Shown: piece by piece, positions 29,726-29,812 of the stretch
Position numbering within the stretch: position 1 is the first letter of the stretch
How the letters are laid out: each line of letters starts with the position of its first letter
Assembly (NCBI GenBank): GCA_034679905.1
Contig: JAXDAH010000006.1
Coordinates: forward strand, 1-29,812
Direction: 5' to 3'
From: JASEFH01 sp034679905
GTDB lineage: Archaea > Halobacteriota > Methanomicrobia > Methanomicrobiales > JACTUA01
Length of the DNA stretch: 29,812 nt
Translations under genes and position numbers: made by a program
Notes under the pieces: model-generated
What the model was told of the DNA's origin: nothing
Seen by the model: the letters and a program-made list of their open reading frames with translations, nothing else
Databases searched by the model: none

Positions 29726-29769
29726 CACACCGGGGCATCGCCTGTCCGCGGGATGCGTCTGAACCCCTA

Positions 29770-29791
29770 CTGCCCCCACCGATCCGGGCAG
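29770..29791 (+). terminator. Hairpin after the beta-helix gene
   Basis: CTGCCC (29770-29775) and GGGCAG (29786-29791) form a six-pair stem with a ten-base loop, 45 bases beyond the stop at 29725. It may mark the transcript end. There is no T-run. The remaining bases to the window edge hold no gene. Confidence 0.3.
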
Positions 29792-29812
29792 GGGGATTCG
29801 GTGGCAGGTTTC

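Overview
The window looks like a chromosomal segment of a GC-rich methanogenic euryarchaeon, most likely of the order Methanomicrobiales (inference, not a species call). Pointers are a complete cobalt-uptake operon ending in a cobyrinate/Ni-sirohydrochlorin diamide synthase, a DUF2206-type membrane protein (a mostly archaeal family), a TPR protein of the kind common in these methanogens, Shine-Dalgarno sites of the GGAGG/GGTGAT type, archaeal TATA-like boxes and one probable leaderless gene.

Positions 1-10000, housekeeping and metal metabolism. carB (cut by the window edge) and carA form a minus-strand pair. About 1 kb without a convincing gene follows. Then come a nine-repeat TPR protein (TTG start), a small cysteine-rich thioredoxin-fold-like protein that overlaps tail-to-tail with a beta-class carbonic anhydrase, and a protein built of four 25-residue KGG/LEA-like repeats. 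The minus-strand operon cbiM-cbiN-cbiQ-cbiO-cbiA has stop/start overlaps at M/N and O/A. It encodes an ECF-type cobalt importer and the tetrapyrrole amidase that follows metal insertion. Its CbiO carries an unexplained C-terminal domain of about 120 residues.

Positions 10000-12180. Pyruvate kinase is divergent from cbiM. An 8-bp hairpin directly before its start covers the likely ribosome-binding site. A 575-bp gap follows, holding a strong TATA-like sequence and a small hairpin.

Positions 12180-29725, a surface-glycan locus. Minus strand: a GT2 glycosyltransferase coupled to an NAD(P)-dependent homoserine-dehydrogenase-like protein with a SAF domain. Plus strand, divergent: rmlA-rmlC-rmlB for dTDP-6-deoxy-4-keto sugars, with no rmlD seen, then a CelD/FemAB-like acetyltransferase and a GT4 glycosyltransferase. 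Next are a minus-strand GT4, a 970-bp gap with a 9-bp operator-like dyad, and a plus-strand operon of GT4, a second GT4 clearly paralogous to the one at 18532, and a DUF2206 polytopic membrane protein. Last are a hexapeptide O-acetyltransferase (minus) and a secreted right-handed beta-helix protein with nine N-glycosylation sequons. Together these genes could make, decorate and display a glycan containing dTDP-derived deoxysugars. No flippase, polymerase or oligosaccharyltransferase is recognisable in the window, so the pathway is incomplete here.

The most unusual items are the CbiO extension, the SAF-domain oxidoreductase paired with a GT2, the cysteine-rich small protein, the pyruvate kinase leader hairpin and the KGG-like repeat protein. 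I see no CRISPR array, insertion sequence, rRNA or confident tRNA.
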